NCBI GenBank assembly: GCA_000818945.1
Contig: KN805384.1
Location: 390,212 to 451,659 of the forward strand
Direction: 5' to 3'
DNA length: 61,448 nucleotides
Source of the DNA: Schizochytrium sp. CCTCC M209059
Lineage: Eukaryota; Sar; Bigyra; Thraustochytrida; Thraustochytriidae
Shown: in pieces, positions 28,025-38,561 of the stretch
Layout of the letters: each line of letters begins with the position of its first letter
Position numbering within the stretch: position 1 is the first letter of the stretch
The notes under the pieces: model-generated
The model's database searches: none
Told to the model about the DNA's origin: nothing
What the model saw: only the letters and a program-made list of their open reading frames with translations
Translations under genes and position numbers: made by a program

Positions 28025-31000
28025 ATGGAGCAGGAAGAGCACGATGATCAAAGCCCACGAAACGGCGCACACGCTGACAAGAGTGCTGCTGCCAAGCAAC
28101 ATGAAGATCACCACGAAAGAGACGTTGATCTTCGCCGCGACGATAGCAGCGAGTCTGCAATGGATAATTTTGACGATGACGCTGCAAGCGTTGCGAGCAG
28201 CGCTGATAAAAAGACTCTTAAAATTCTTATGTACGGACGATCTCATAAGGGCCCGCGCAAGCGCAAACGAAAGAAAGCAAACAATGCCGCAGACGCTTTG
28301 AAAGATGTCAGGAGCGCACACCAGACCACGGAACACGCGCAATCTTTCGGGAAAGAAGCCATTACCTCACATACCGCAACAGAATCAGAAACAGAACCAT
28401 CAATCGCAAAAAAACTCGAGCAGCAGCAGCAGACGCGCGAACGACGTGAACAAAGGACGCCCAACGCCGAAGAAAACAATGTTGATGCTTGCAAAGGTGG
28501 AGACAATACAGAAGAAAAAAACAAGGTTTTTCAGGACCGAGATGAAGACGCAGAGCACGCCGATACAAACGATCATCCGGTTAATTCGGATCAAGAAAAA
28601 TCAAAACGAAAGAGGAAAAAGAAGAAAAAGAAGCGGCGCGGCCAAGGATCCTTGCCCGTGCTCGAAGAAGCAGAGAATGAGGAAGACACAGGAGGGTCGG
28701 ATTCAACGGAGAAGCGACGATCTCGATCACGACTCCCACTCGTCAACGCTGAGGAAACGGCTTCTCATGCTGCGCTCTCTGTTCTCGGCGGCCAAGAATC
28801 AGCCGACTTGCAAAGGGGTCTACTCGACGATACTGTCCCGCGAGAGGCGCGCGCGAGGTCCGCGAGTGCCCCCGGACGAACTTTGACAAGTGACATCCCT
28901 CGTGGGTCTCGAATCACAACAGCAGCACCACAAAGTCATGGTCTTGCCAGTCGCGCAGAGCAGCATGCAGACCCATTGCTTCCGTTGCCACCACCTCCGC
29001 CTTTACCTCCACCGCCGATCGAGGCACAAACACAAGCGCACGCATGGGCAGGCGTGCGGCACGAAGAGTGGCTTTCGCCAAAAAATGTGACCCCGGTGAT
29101 GACGAACCCTGGCTATCACACTCCTCACCATCTCCATCAGGAGATGCCTCGCGAATACCGCTCAGAAGATAGTCTTCCTGTCTACAACGGACAATCAAAT
29201 CCTGGATCCCCGACTTCAGTCGGGGATCATTCGAGCAATGCTGCTGGTGTTGGGATGGTGCCTCCTCATCAGCAGCAAGACCGCCACCACGTTTACCCTG
29301 CATATTACAACCCTGACATGAATATGCTTGCCGAAGACCCCGGGGAACCCTTTTATGGCCCATTGATGCCGACGCAGGGATCATACGGCCCATCTTTACC
29401 ATCGTCAATGGCTGCAACGCACATGCACAATTACTCACATCTTGCTCCTCCTCTAGCAGCACAAACGCTCTTGTACCAAGAAGACACACAAAAGAGAGGC
29501 CAAATGCATGCGCACGCAGGCAGCGCATCTCTAAGTCAAGTCCACGCTTACGCGACATCTGGGGGAGAAAACGAAGGCTATATGGAACATCGGGGCGTGA
29601 ATTCTCGAGTATCTACATACGGAAGTCCTACAGCTGTATACGTCAAAGAAAGGCATGATCGAGACGCCGATAAGGCGTTCCATCCCAACCGAGACGAGGT
29701 GCGCAGTCCGTTTTCTCCAATTGGAGGCGAGACCCATGAACTCGAGCTGCTCGTTCTCGACCTTGCCAAGGCTCTACCCAACCCGGACTCTCTACGCCTT
29801 GCTCAGTCGCATTATTCACCACGACCATACAGCCAAAGTGCTGGCTGGAGCGATGCCGGCGATTCGTTCGAGACCCGGTCGTCCTCTGGAGGGCAGCAAA
29901 GCCTCGCTGCTGCTGCAGCCACCGTACGAGAAGCAACGCAAGCCAGTGTGGAGACCAAGGGGCAACCGCTTGGGTCGACGACACCAGCAGCGGCTGCCAG
30001 CGCGCACAGTGGTGCAGCTTCTGGTACAAGCGGAAGCAGCAGTGGGGCAATTGGGGCCACAGCGAGCACGTCGAAGGAGGGACACGAGGTGCTTGCCAAT
30101 TACTATCGTCTGTACGACGTGGATCGGGAAACGCGTGTGGCTCGAGCAATTCAGATGGCAGAAGCAGAGCGCGCGCGACGCATGCAGGAACACTTGAACG
30201 ACAAATACCAAGAGAAACTAGAACGTGCGCGGCGTCTCGAGTGGGCCATCAAAGCCACTGAAGCGGAGCGTCAGCGACAGACACGCCGTGACAAAGCCTA
30301 TGAGCGACGCGTCAATCGCCGACGGCGCGTTCTCAAGGAGTGGACGATTCGCCAAGAAGAGGTGGAGCGCGACCGACGCATCAAGCGAGGTGCTGGCGCT
30401 GACATTGTATTGCGCGAAGCGCGTCGCAAAATCCGCGCGGAAGCTTCGCGAGCTCGTCGCGCGCGTCTCGAAAGTAGCCTGGGAGGCAACGGGGAGGGCG
30501 TAGCTAAGTCTTCACCGGCTCTTCTACCCAGCAATGTGCGCATACAGGAAAGCTTATCTGCAGGAGCGGATCTGGAGGACTCTTCTGAAGCCAACTATCT
30601 CTCCGAAGCCGACCTCGATTCCGATTTGGATTCCATGTCAAGCTTTAGCGACGATAGCGATGATGGCTATTCGCCCTATGTAGACGATTACGAAGTAGTC
30701 TGTCCTTACACGATTCTCGGATGCGGAACAACGTGTTTACGAAGCGAACTCGACGAGCACCTTTCGATATGCGATTTTCGCGCAAGTGCGCGCGACGTTG
30801 TCGACGACCACGAGTCCAACGATGACATCAATATGCTCTATAACCCACTCGACTGCGTTGTCACATGTCCTTACAGGGTGATGGGCTGCGAGCACGAGTG
30901 TTCTCGCGCTATGCTTCCTGAGCACCTCGTGCACTGCGCTTTCCATGACGATGATACGGGGCCGATCGACCTCGACCGCTTCAACCTTGCCACGATTTCC

Positions 31001-34000
31001 CGCAGTGGCGTTGATATGGAACGCTACGAAATCGTGTGCCCTTACTCTATCATGGGATGCACTGACATCATCCTGCGGTCAGAATATTCCGCTCACCTCG
31101 CTGTCTGTCCATTTGCGCCTGTGACACGACAGCAAGAAGAGGCTGATCGAATCAAGAACATGGAGATGGCCATCGAGGCCGCTGAGGTCGAACGCAAGCG
31201 TCGACTCACTCTCTCCGAGGAAGAGAATGAGAGAATGCGCTCGCAGCACTTTACACGGCTCGTACGTGCACTTATTGAGGCCCGTCTGATTACGCTTGAA
31301 CGCGAGGAAGAAGAAGAGGCGTCTAGTCTTGACGCCGTTTCACCCGGTTCGCATCGGTTGGGTACGGTCACAGCGGCTCTCGGGGCGCTCAGCACTTCAG
31401 CTGCCTCAACAGCTTCGATTGGGTCAGCTTCCTCCTCTTCACACTCTCTCGTCTCGCTTGGGGCGGCGGGAAGTGATGATCTCCTCGTCAACGGCGCACC
31501 GGGGCTAGCAGAGGAAGGGTTTGGCGGAGCAGTGGGGCCATCGGCGGCGAGTCTGGCTTTTGCTCCTGGGGAAAGAGACAACTTTGACGATCTTGAGGGT
31601 GTTGTTTCCGGCCGGTCAAGCCGTAGCTCATCCCTCCGGCTCAGTGCACATAGCTCACTTCCTTCTCAGGAATCGACGTCTGACTTTGTACGCCTTGCCG
31701 CAGGTGTGAGCGGCAGTCTCGAGGAGCTAAGCTTGCTGTCGGCGGAGGCAAGCGCAACAGCGCAGCTAACCAATACCACCCATGACTTGCTGCAAGGAGC
31801 TGAGGACTCGGAGTCGACCTCTGCTCCTTCCTCGACACCTGTGGACAACGTCAATGGCGAGTGTGGATCTCTTCACCTCGAGCAAATCGCCACGACTTCG
31901 CTGAGCCCTGTTTCGCCATTTTTGTCACCCTTGCCTCAGACGCCTCAGCGTACAGGGGAGCGGTCTTCCACGTCGCCTTCCCATTCTCCCATGCAGGGCC
32001 CATCTTCATTGTCTCCTTCGCATTCGCGCAACCTCCCGCCAACCCACAGGTACGCGCAGAGCTTAACATCGCTGGAGCCCTCGTGGCCCTCGGAGTCGCT
32101 CCGTCGCGAGTCGAGCTTTGATTCTGCTCGAGGCCGCGACAGTCTCATCAACAGCAAAAACGTGAAATGGATCTTCAAGGCGGCCGAAATTGAGGCGCTT
32201 CGCCAAAAGGTCGAACTTCGTGCTTTGGAGCGCGCCATGGGCGGGGGCGGTTCCGGGAGCGCACGGCGCAAAGGCTTTGTGCTGCCTCTGCGTCGCATTC
32301 GCTCCTCGCCAGCGATGCTAAGCTACGGCGAGGCAAGAAACCGGGACTCTCCACCTCGCGTCGCAGAGACTCGGGATCGCACAAACAGTTCTGAGACCAG
32401 CATGGACAGTTCGAGTCGGACAAGGCCAAGCACCCCGGCGAGGGAGCTCACGCGATCCAATAGCTTCAAGCTATTGCGGGATCGCGGAATGTCGATCTCA
32501 AGTCTCAAGAGCACCTCCGTGGGTAACTCTCTTGCGTCTCTAGCGCAAGCAGCCGCCGGTGCGGGAATGAGCTTTGACGCGGTGATGCGAGCTTCGCGCT
32601 CTCGACGTAGCACGGCAAGTAGTGTTGACGCGAGTCCGGCAATACGCCAGCGCTTCAGCTCGCGGGCCTCGGAGCTTTCTGGAGACACTGCTAACACTTC
32701 GACCTCTTCGGTTGTTTCGTTGACCACGGAGAGCACCAGGATGCCGGTATGGCCAACGACGCGTCACCATCGAAGTCGAAGTCTCGGATATCAGGGCCCG
32801 AGTCTTCACGTTCAAGGATTCGGATTGGACGGGGATAATGGAGAGCCTTGGGGGGGTTCGTCCCGGGGCAAGACGCAGAGAGCAATGTCTTCGGAGTCAG
32901 GGGTTCATGGTTCGATGCCTGAATCCTGCCTTCACGACCACATGGACGATCAAATGCGAAATCTGCATCGTCGCCTTCGCATCGAGCTGCAAGAGTACGC
33001 AGACGCCTGCACCAAAGAGAATATTTCGTACGAAAGTACGATTGCGGACATTCGCTCGAAAATCGAGCACGAGGCATCTCTGTGTTTCGGACATGGTTCG
33101 CGTGCTGAGCTCTTTGGATCGTACGCGAGCGGACTGGCGGTGCCGGGTCTCTCTGACCTGGACCTGGTTCTCATCACGAGTCATGGCCGGCTGGACGTGA
33201 ATGGCGCGAACATTTGCAACATTCTCGGTCGCGTATTGCGTCACAAAAACTGGTTGTCCGATATTAAGATTCTTGATCGTGCGAAGATGCCCGTGGTGAA
33301 ACTCAAGACAAACGCCGAAGTAGTTGGTCGTGCCGTCAACGTGGACTTGACAATTGCATTGCCTTCGCATGCAGGTTTGCATGCCGCTGGGCATATTCGT
33401 CACCTTGTGCAGCACCACGAGCAGCTCCGCCCGATCGTGCTCACACTGAAGCGATTTCTTGCTGAACGAGGCCTTCATGACCCATTCTCGGGAGGTCTAT
33501 CCTCGTATGCCCTCGTGCTTATGGTTGTGGCCTCGCTAAATCGTTCCGTGGATCGGAGACTGTGGCGCGCCCGGCGTCGTTCGGAGGACTTTGGAGCGCG
33601 CTCGCCTTCAATAAGCGAAATGGGTCTATCTCTCGGTGGTACGCATGAAGGGGCTATGTCTGGAGGCACTACCGCTACAGCGCAACATGCCTCGTCGCGC
33701 TTGAGCCTCGGTCTTTTGCTGATGGACCTCTTGCAGTTCTTTGGGCGAGAATTCAATCCCTCCCAAAATGCGATCTTGGTCGATTACACGACCGCAGGCA
33801 ATGAGCGCCAAACAATGCGCGTTGGCGAGCGATCTCGTGCGGGCCCTGCGGCGCCCTCGGGCGGCGACTACACTGCTCTCTTGGTTGTCGAGGACCCTGT
33901 GCAAGCGGGGAATAATGTAGGACGGACCTGTTTTCGCTTTGCCGAAGTCCAGTATGCATTCAAGGAACTCTATGCCAAGTTGCTGTCCTTTACCGTGCGA

Positions 34001-34069
34001 TGCGAGGCCATCAAGTTAAACTCGCCATCAAAGCGAGGCATTCTCGAGAGATTTATTTTTGTGAACTAA
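28025..34069 (+). CDS. TRF4/PAPD5-type nucleotidyltransferase with TRAF-type zinc fingers
   Basis: A 2014-residue single-exon protein. Residues 1 to about 280 are charged and low complexity, with nuclear-type basic blocks (KGPRKRKRKK, KRKRKKKKKKRRG). A Pro/Gln/Ser-rich region follows (proline run near 340). Residues about 690-830 are a long Arg/Glu-rich helix. Near 892-1030 three TRAF-type zinc fingers occur: CPYTILGC, CPYRVMGC and CPYSIMGC, each followed by HLxxC. A long Ser-rich region follows. The catalytic module (about 1640-2014) has FGSYASGLAVPGLSDLDL, with acidic residues at 1711 and 1713, and VNVDLTI with Asp 1774: the three carboxylates of poly(A)/poly(U) polymerases. PFSGGLSSYALVLMV and the FFG-EFN block (near 1905) are the PAP-associated domain of the TRF4/PAPD5 group. 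Its likely role is 3'-tailing of RNAs in the nucleus. The 28025 ATG is the first that avoids the duplicated GC-rich leader. Confidence 0.85.
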   Translation: MEQEEHDDQSPRNGAHADKSAAAKQHEDHHERDVDLRRDDSSESAMDNFDDDAASVASSADKKTLKILMYGRSHKGPRKRKRKKANNAADALKDVRSAHQTTEHAQSFGKEAITSHTATESETEPSIAKKLEQQQQTRERREQRTPNAEENNVDACKGGDNTEEKNKVFQDRDEDAEHADTNDHPVNSDQEKSKRKRKKKKKKRRGQGSLPVLEEAENEEDTGGSDSTEKRRSRSRLPLVNAEETASHAALSVLGGQESADLQRGLLDDTVPREARARSASAPGRTLTSDIPRGSRITTAAPQSHGLASRAEQHADPLLPLPPPPPLPPPPIEAQTQAHAWAGVRHEEWLSPKNVTPVMTNPGYHTPHHLHQEMPREYRSEDSLPVYNGQSNPGSPTSVGDHSSNAAGVGMVPPHQQQDRHHVYPAYYNPDMNMLAEDPGEPFYGPLMPTQGSYGPSLPSSMAATHMHNYSHLAPPLAAQTLLYQEDTQKRGQMHAHAGSASLSQVHAYATSGGENEGYMEHRGVNSRVSTYGSPTAVYVKERHDRDADKAFHPNRDEVRSPFSPIGGETHELELLVLDLAKALPNPDSLRLAQSHYSPRPYSQSAGWSDAGDSFETRSSSGGQQSLAAAAATVREATQASVETKGQPLGSTTPAAAASAHSGAASGTSGSSSGAIGATASTSKEGHEVLANYYRLYDVDRETRVARAIQMAEAERARRMQEHLNDKYQEKLERARRLEWAIKATEAERQRQTRRDKAYERRVNRRRRVLKEWTIRQEEVERDRRIKRGAGADIVLREARRKIRAEASRARRARLESSLGGNGEGVAKSSPALLPSNVRIQESLSAGADLEDSSEANYLSEADLDSDLDSMSSFSDDSDDGYSPYVDDYEVVCPYTILGCGTTCLRSELDEHLSICDFRASARDVVDDHESNDDINMLYNPLDCVVTCPYRVMGCEHECSRAMLPEHLVHCAFHDDDTGPIDLDRFNLATISRSGVDMERYEIVCPYSIMGCTDIILRSEYSAHLAVCPFAPVTRQQEEADRIKNMEMAIEAAEVERKRRLTLSEEENERMRSQHFTRLVRALIEARLITLEREEEEEASSLDAVSPGSHRLGTVTAALGALSTSAASTASIGSASSSSHSLVSLGAAGSDDLLVNGAPGLAEEGFGGAVGPSAASLAFAPGERDNFDDLEGVVSGRSSRSSSLRLSAHSSLPSQESTSDFVRLAAGVSGSLEELSLLSAEASATAQLTNTTHDLLQGAEDSESTSAPSSTPVDNVNGECGSLHLEQIATTSLSPVSPFLSPLPQTPQRTGERSSTSPSHSPMQGPSSLSPSHSRNLPPTHRYAQSLTSLEPSWPSESLRRESSFDSARGRDSLINSKNVKWIFKAAEIEALRQKVELRALERAMGGGGSGSARRKGFVLPLRRIRSSPAMLSYGEARNRDSPPRVAETRDRTNSSETSMDSSSRTRPSTPARELTRSNSFKLLRDRGMSISSLKSTSVGNSLASLAQAAAGAGMSFDAVMRASRSRRSTASSVDASPAIRQRFSSRASELSGDTANTSTSSVVSLTTESTRMPVWPTTRHHRSRSLGYQGPSLHVQGFGLDGDNGEPWGGSSRGKTQRAMSSESGVHGSMPESCLHDHMDDQMRNLHRRLRIELQEYADACTKENISYESTIADIRSKIEHEASLCFGHGSRAELFGSYASGLAVPGLSDLDLVLITSHGRLDVNGANICNILGRVLRHKNWLSDIKILDRAKMPVVKLKTNAEVVGRAVNVDLTIALPSHAGLHAAGHIRHLVQHHEQLRPIVLTLKRFLAERGLHDPFSGGLSSYALVLMVVASLNRSVDRRLWRARRRSEDFGARSPSISEMGLSLGGTHEGAMSGGTTATAQHASSRLSLGLLLMDLLQFFGREFNPSQNAILVDYTTAGNERQTMRVGERSRAGPAAPSGGDYTALLVVEDPVQAGNNVGRTCFRFAEVQYAFKELYAKLLSFTVRCEAIKLNSPSKRGILERFIFVN

Positions 34070-34373
34070 GACTGCCTGCCTCTTTCCTTTCTTCTCCATA
34101 GGAAGGAAGGACTTTGCTGCTGTTCTCTGCGAAACGACCTGCGCAAAAATGAAAACGGCGGATTTTTATCGCCAGCACCTTCTTCTTCGTCTTAAGGTAA
34201 AATTGTATCTTCCCTCTTTCCTGCTTCACTTTCTGCGAGTCAGGTTCAGGTTGCAAACTAAAAGGAAGAAAGCGAAGTTTTGCTTGTCTTTGTTTGAAAG
34301 TCTAATAAGGTATAGTCGGAAAGTGGGCTAACCCATCATCGCAATGATTGCAGAAAAGAATCAAATGATGATT
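34070..34373. other. short convergent intergenic region
   Basis: The facing 3' ends of the TRF4-type gene (+) and the vigilin-like gene (-). T-rich, no gene seen. Confidence 0.5.
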
Positions 34374-37300
34374 TCAGAGGCGCACGGAGAATCCATCTGC
34401 ACTCTTGTAAAATGACTCGCTATCTGCCTCGAGACTCGGGAGACCAGGCTGAGCAAATCCAGGTGGCGCTCGCGAAAGCCCTACGTTGGTACCTGAGATA
34501 TGTCGACTAGTGTTCGTGCTGCCAACGGGAGCGCTTTGGCTTGGAGAAGGATTTGTATTCGCCCCCCAGATGCTGCTTGGTTCCAAGCCGGTGGCGGTTG
34601 GGCCAGGAGGCGTCTGCCACGAGGAATTGAGACCAGGAAGAGCTTGCGTTGTCGTCAGTGAACCATGTGATGGGGCGCCGGCCCCGCCGAGGAGCATGCT
34701 CATGACTTCGGAGCCCGAAATGCGCTGGGCTTGAGCGGCCGGCAAGGGTGGCTCCGGGTGCGCCTGAAAGTGGCCGTGGCCTTGAGAAGGCGGCTCCATC
34801 GGCAGCGAAGTCTCGCTCGCCAGCGAATCGGTTACCATGAGCTCCGGCTTGGGCTTTAGCTTGTTGGATTTACTTGAAGTGCGGCGTAAAAAGCCCACAG
34901 AGCTCGTATCAAGCTCGACGGGTGTCCCGAGCGGAACAGCAGGAGCTTCGAGAGATGAAATGGACGAAGGCGGTGGCTTGATCCCGATGAGTTGATCGAG
35001 CTTTGCTTGCATCATTGCAGTTTCCTTGCTATGGTCATTGTTTCCGTAGGAATTGGCATTGCCTTCGGACGACTTCTTCGTTTCGTTTCGAGTACTTTCT
35101 TCCTGTTTACGTTCCTGCATCTGCATTTCTTCTTGCGCTTTTTGTCTGCGAAGCTCCTGCTCTTCGAGACGACGTTTCGCCTGCTCATTGCGCTCCTCAC
35201 GGACTTGTTGCAGCTTGGCATCAATCAGCTCACGAGCCTTTGCAATCGATTCCTCTGAGCCTTGAAGACGAAGAACGCCAGGCTGCGCCTGCGAAGCATC
35301 GATACGAGCCTCAGACTCCTCTTGAATTGCCTTTATGGTTGCTCCCTTGGACCCGATGATCACGGGAACATCGGCAGGATCGATGTGAATCACGTCGTTT
35401 TCACGCTCATAGCGCTCAACGTGTTCCTCAATGAGCTCCTTTGCCTTGGCAAGCGCTTCTTCGGCGCCACGAAGGCGAATGCAGCCAGCCTCGCGACTCA
35501 CATCAATCTGCGCCACTCCGCTTGCTGCGCGCAACTCTCGAATGTTGGCTCCCTTCTTTCCGATCAGGGAAGGGATGGCCTCAACCGGAACTGGGATAGA
35601 CATGCGCTCGCGATGCCAGGCTTGCACAATATCTTCGATGGCGCGCTGAGCGGCCTGCGCCGCGTCGGCCTCGCTGCTGATGAGCTCGACGCAGCAGGGA
35701 TCGCGTTGGACGTTGATCTGCACGTTTGGATGAGCCTCCTGCATTTTGCGAATGGAAGCGCCCTTTTTGCCAATGATGTGAGCAATCATGGACGCATCAT
35801 CCAGGGGGACACGAATAATTTGATCGGGAAAGGAGAAACGAAGGAGAGCAAAAAGGGTGCTTTTGCCAGCTGCGAGGTTCTTGGACCGACCTGCAATCCG
35901 GACCTGGCCGCGTGCTTCGTCCACCTGGAATTTGACATTGTGTTGGGACTCGAGACGTTCCAGATTCACCTTGACAGAGGGCTGCGTGAGATGAGACGCA
36001 TGGTCATGGGGAACACGAAGGATTTCATGGTCGATACCAGACGCCATCTCTCCAAGTACAAGCTTGAGAGATTGCACGTTCGGGCCTTGCCCTTCAAGGA
36101 AAACGACTTTGACGGGGGCAGGCGCATGCTTCGGGCGAAGATACGACGGCGTATCATCCTCAACGACGGCTTCTTCTTCGATCCGAAGTTTGGCGCCAGT
36201 TTCTTCTTGGAGGCGACGCATCACAGAAGCATCATCCAGCGTGGAGAGAATCTTGGCTGGTACATTTACAAGCTTTTCCTGAACGCGGACTCCTTCCTGT
36301 AACAAGGAACGAACTTGACCGAGCGCTTGCAAAAGAGCATCGTTGGCTTTGCCGCGAACACGGACCTCTTGCGGGCCACGCAAAACGTCAATCTGAACGG
36401 AGAATTCGTCCTGAATTCCGCGAATAGTCTCTCCGTTCCGGCCGACGAGCCTACGAACCGCTTCAGGCGAAGGAATAGGAACGATCGATTCTCTGTAGGC
36501 CTCACGCTCCTTCTCGGGAACAAGAGCATCGCCAACGAGCGCTCGAATGGCCTCGATGGCAGCTTCGATTTTCGATGGGTCTTCCGCGTGTACGCGAACG
36601 GGGCTCACCGCAGCGATGGTACCGAATTTATCTGCCGGTGCGTCGCTCGCGGTAGTAGCATTGCTGCCCTTGCGCCGGTCCAATTTTACGTCAATATGTG
36701 CACCGGTTTCCTCGCGCAAACGCCGCAGTGTAGCTCCGCCTTTGCCAATAAGATTTCCTGTTGCAGAGGTGAGAACAAAAAGGGTGGTGTTCTCGCGCGC
36801 AAAGCGATCAATAATCGTTTCAATTTGGGCTTTGGCGGCTTCGACCTCTGAGGCGCGGCCCCGAATCACAGCCTGGCCGTCAACGAGGGAAATGCTGGTT
36901 TGCGTCTCGCGCTGGAGTTTGCTAATGACGGCACCCTTGGTACCAATCACCGCGGGACGGACCTCCTCGGGAACAGAGACATGTTCAACTCTAAGCGTAG
37001 CGATGAGATCGCGCAGTGCGGCGGCGGCTGTAGCGACAGCATCTTCAGGTCCACGGACGAGAACACGAAAAGTCTTTGCGTTGCCTGCCTTGCCATCTAC
37101 AGGCGCGGTTGTGCCACGGGCTTTGTTGGCCACATCGCGGCGCTGGGCCGCAATAGAGGCCCCTCTAGAGGCGTCCTGGATCTGTTTAATGCGAGAGGAA
37201 GGGGGGCCGTTGTCCGCCCCGGCAACAGCGTCAAAAAGAACGGCATGGAAGTCTTCGGGAAAGTCGAGAGTAACGTTTTCCTTTGCATGTTTCTCGAGTA

Positions 37301-38561
37301 CGTCGCGAACCGCTTGCTCTGCGGCGTCAAGCTTTGCGGGGATCGCACGCAAGACGACGCAGGGAAGGTTCTCCGCGTTTGTGTCGCCCTCGGGGCCAGA
37401 CTTGGTCACATCAATGTGGGCACCCGTGACTTGCTGCAGCTCGCGGATCGTGGATCCCTTTTTGCCGACAATGGCCGCGGCCTGATCGGCAGAGATCAGG
37501 GGAATTCGGCGCGTCTGTTCTTCGTTTTCTAACGCGAGAGCGCGCAGCTTCTGGACAGCCTGGGAAACGTCTGCCGCCCTTCCCAGGACGCTGATGCGGC
37601 CGGCTGTGCGGTCGAGGTCGAGCGTGACGTTATGAGCGGTCTCGAGCGTCTGAATTTCTGAGCCGCCTTGAGCAAGAAGCATGCGGAGGAAGGAGCCATT
37701 AGGAACGGCTTCAACCTCTTCCGTGGTCGCCCCGAGGTCATTGAGAGCGCCTTTGACACGCTCTATATTGTCGGGCTGACCTCGCACCCACATAATATTT
37801 CCTGTCAGAGAGATGCTAACGTCGAGGAGAGACTCTATGGTCTTGAGATGCATACTTTTGTCCATCCTGAGTACGTGCAGGTCTGCATCGGACAGGGGGA
37901 TCTGGGTGGTAACCTCGTCGCAGAACTTGGACACGGCGAGGACGGCACTTTCCACGTCCTCAAGGACGCCGAGAATGCTAACCTGACCGGACGGATGCAC
38001 CTGAATGGTGACAAAGCTCGCCTCTTCAAGCTTACTAAGACGAGTTCCTTGCTTGCCAACAAACTCGCCGATACGAGTCGGGGGCACGGTGACGGTTCGT
38101 TCCGCAAGCATGTCTGGCGTAACAAGTGCACCGCCTTTGGATGCGGATATGCGCTGACAAAGCTCGGCTCGCCTGGTGCTAGCCTCTGCCTCCTTGACAG
38201 AAAGCTGCGATTCCCGTCGGCGCTGAGCGTTGAGTGCTTGGGCTTGGAGCAGCGCCCGTTTGCGCTGCTCCAGAGCGGCAACTGTCTCGAGGGCCTTTCG
38301 CACGCCACGAAGCTTGGATAACTGTTTGAGCAGGGTCTTTTCCTGCGCGAGCGTCATGGTCGCTGTGCGTTCGCGCTTGGCCTCCAACTGGCGCATTTCG
38401 CGGTCCACACTCTCGCGTGAGGCGCCCCGGGGCACGCTGCGGCTGGCGACCTTAAGCTCGCGGTCAACTGCCTTAAGCTCTTCGGCGGCCCGCAGACTCG
38501 CCGTCGCGGCATCTTCGACTGCCGCTGCCGCCGCCGCTGCCGCAGCCGCCGCCGCCTCCAT
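34374..38561 (-). CDS. vigilin-like multi-KH-domain RNA-binding protein
   Basis: A 1395-residue protein. It begins with a poly-Ala run and a charged coiled-coil region (1-150), then about thirteen consecutive KH domains to roughly residue 1130. Eight keep the RNA-contacting GxxG loop: VGKQG, VGKKG, IGTKG, IGKGG, VGRNG, IGKKG (twice) and IGSKG. The others lack it (for example LDDAS and TQPSV) and may be structural. A Gln/Glu/Arg-rich helix (QVREERNEQAKRRLEEQE) and a Ser/Pro/Gly-rich disordered tail follow. The layout and length match vigilin/Scp160, cytoplasmic proteins that bind mRNA and ribosomes at the endoplasmic reticulum. The ATG at 38561 is the first in frame; the region upstream is divergent from COQ2. 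Confidence 0.9.
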   Translation of the reverse strand: MEAAAAAAAAAAAAVEDAATASLRAAEELKAVDRELKVASRSVPRGASRESVDREMRQLEAKRERTATMTLAQEKTLLKQLSKLRGVRKALETVAALEQRKRALLQAQALNAQRRRESQLSVKEAEASTRRAELCQRISASKGGALVTPDMLAERTVTVPPTRIGEFVGKQGTRLSKLEEASFVTIQVHPSGQVSILGVLEDVESAVLAVSKFCDEVTTQIPLSDADLHVLRMDKSMHLKTIESLLDVSISLTGNIMWVRGQPDNIERVKGALNDLGATTEEVEAVPNGSFLRMLLAQGGSEIQTLETAHNVTLDLDRTAGRISVLGRAADVSQAVQKLRALALENEEQTRRIPLISADQAAAIVGKKGSTIRELQQVTGAHIDVTKSGPEGDTNAENLPCVVLRAIPAKLDAAEQAVRDVLEKHAKENVTLDFPEDFHAVLFDAVAGADNGPPSSRIKQIQDASRGASIAAQRRDVANKARGTTAPVDGKAGNAKTFRVLVRGPEDAVATAAAALRDLIATLRVEHVSVPEEVRPAVIGTKGAVISKLQRETQTSISLVDGQAVIRGRASEVEAAKAQIETIIDRFARENTTLFVLTSATGNLIGKGGATLRRLREETGAHIDVKLDRRKGSNATTASDAPADKFGTIAAVSPVRVHAEDPSKIEAAIEAIRALVGDALVPEKEREAYRESIVPIPSPEAVRRLVGRNGETIRGIQDEFSVQIDVLRGPQEVRVRGKANDALLQALGQVRSLLQEGVRVQEKLVNVPAKILSTLDDASVMRRLQEETGAKLRIEEEAVVEDDTPSYLRPKHAPAPVKVVFLEGQGPNVQSLKLVLGEMASGIDHEILRVPHDHASHLTQPSVKVNLERLESQHNVKFQVDEARGQVRIAGRSKNLAAGKSTLFALLRFSFPDQIIRVPLDDASMIAHIIGKKGASIRKMQEAHPNVQINVQRDPCCVELISSEADAAQAAQRAIEDIVQAWHRERMSIPVPVEAIPSLIGKKGANIRELRAASGVAQIDVSREAGCIRLRGAEEALAKAKELIEEHVERYERENDVIHIDPADVPVIIGSKGATIKAIQEESEARIDASQAQPGVLRLQGSEESIAKARELIDAKLQQVREERNEQAKRRLEEQELRRQKAQEEMQMQERKQEESTRNETKKSSEGNANSYGNNDHSKETAMMQAKLDQLIGIKPPPSSISSLEAPAVPLGTPVELDTSSVGFLRRTSSKSNKLKPKPELMVTDSLASETSLPMEPPSQGHGHFQAHPEPPLPAAQAQRISGSEVMSMLLGGAGAPSHGSLTTTQALPGLNSSWQTPPGPTATGLEPSSIWGANTNPSPSQSAPVGSTNTSRHISGTNVGLSRAPPGFAQPGLPSLEADSESFYKSADGFSVRL

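Noticed and set aside
35262..36302. 346-residue plus-strand ORF opposite the vigilin-like gene
   Set aside because: Antisense of conserved KH domains; no motif of its own.
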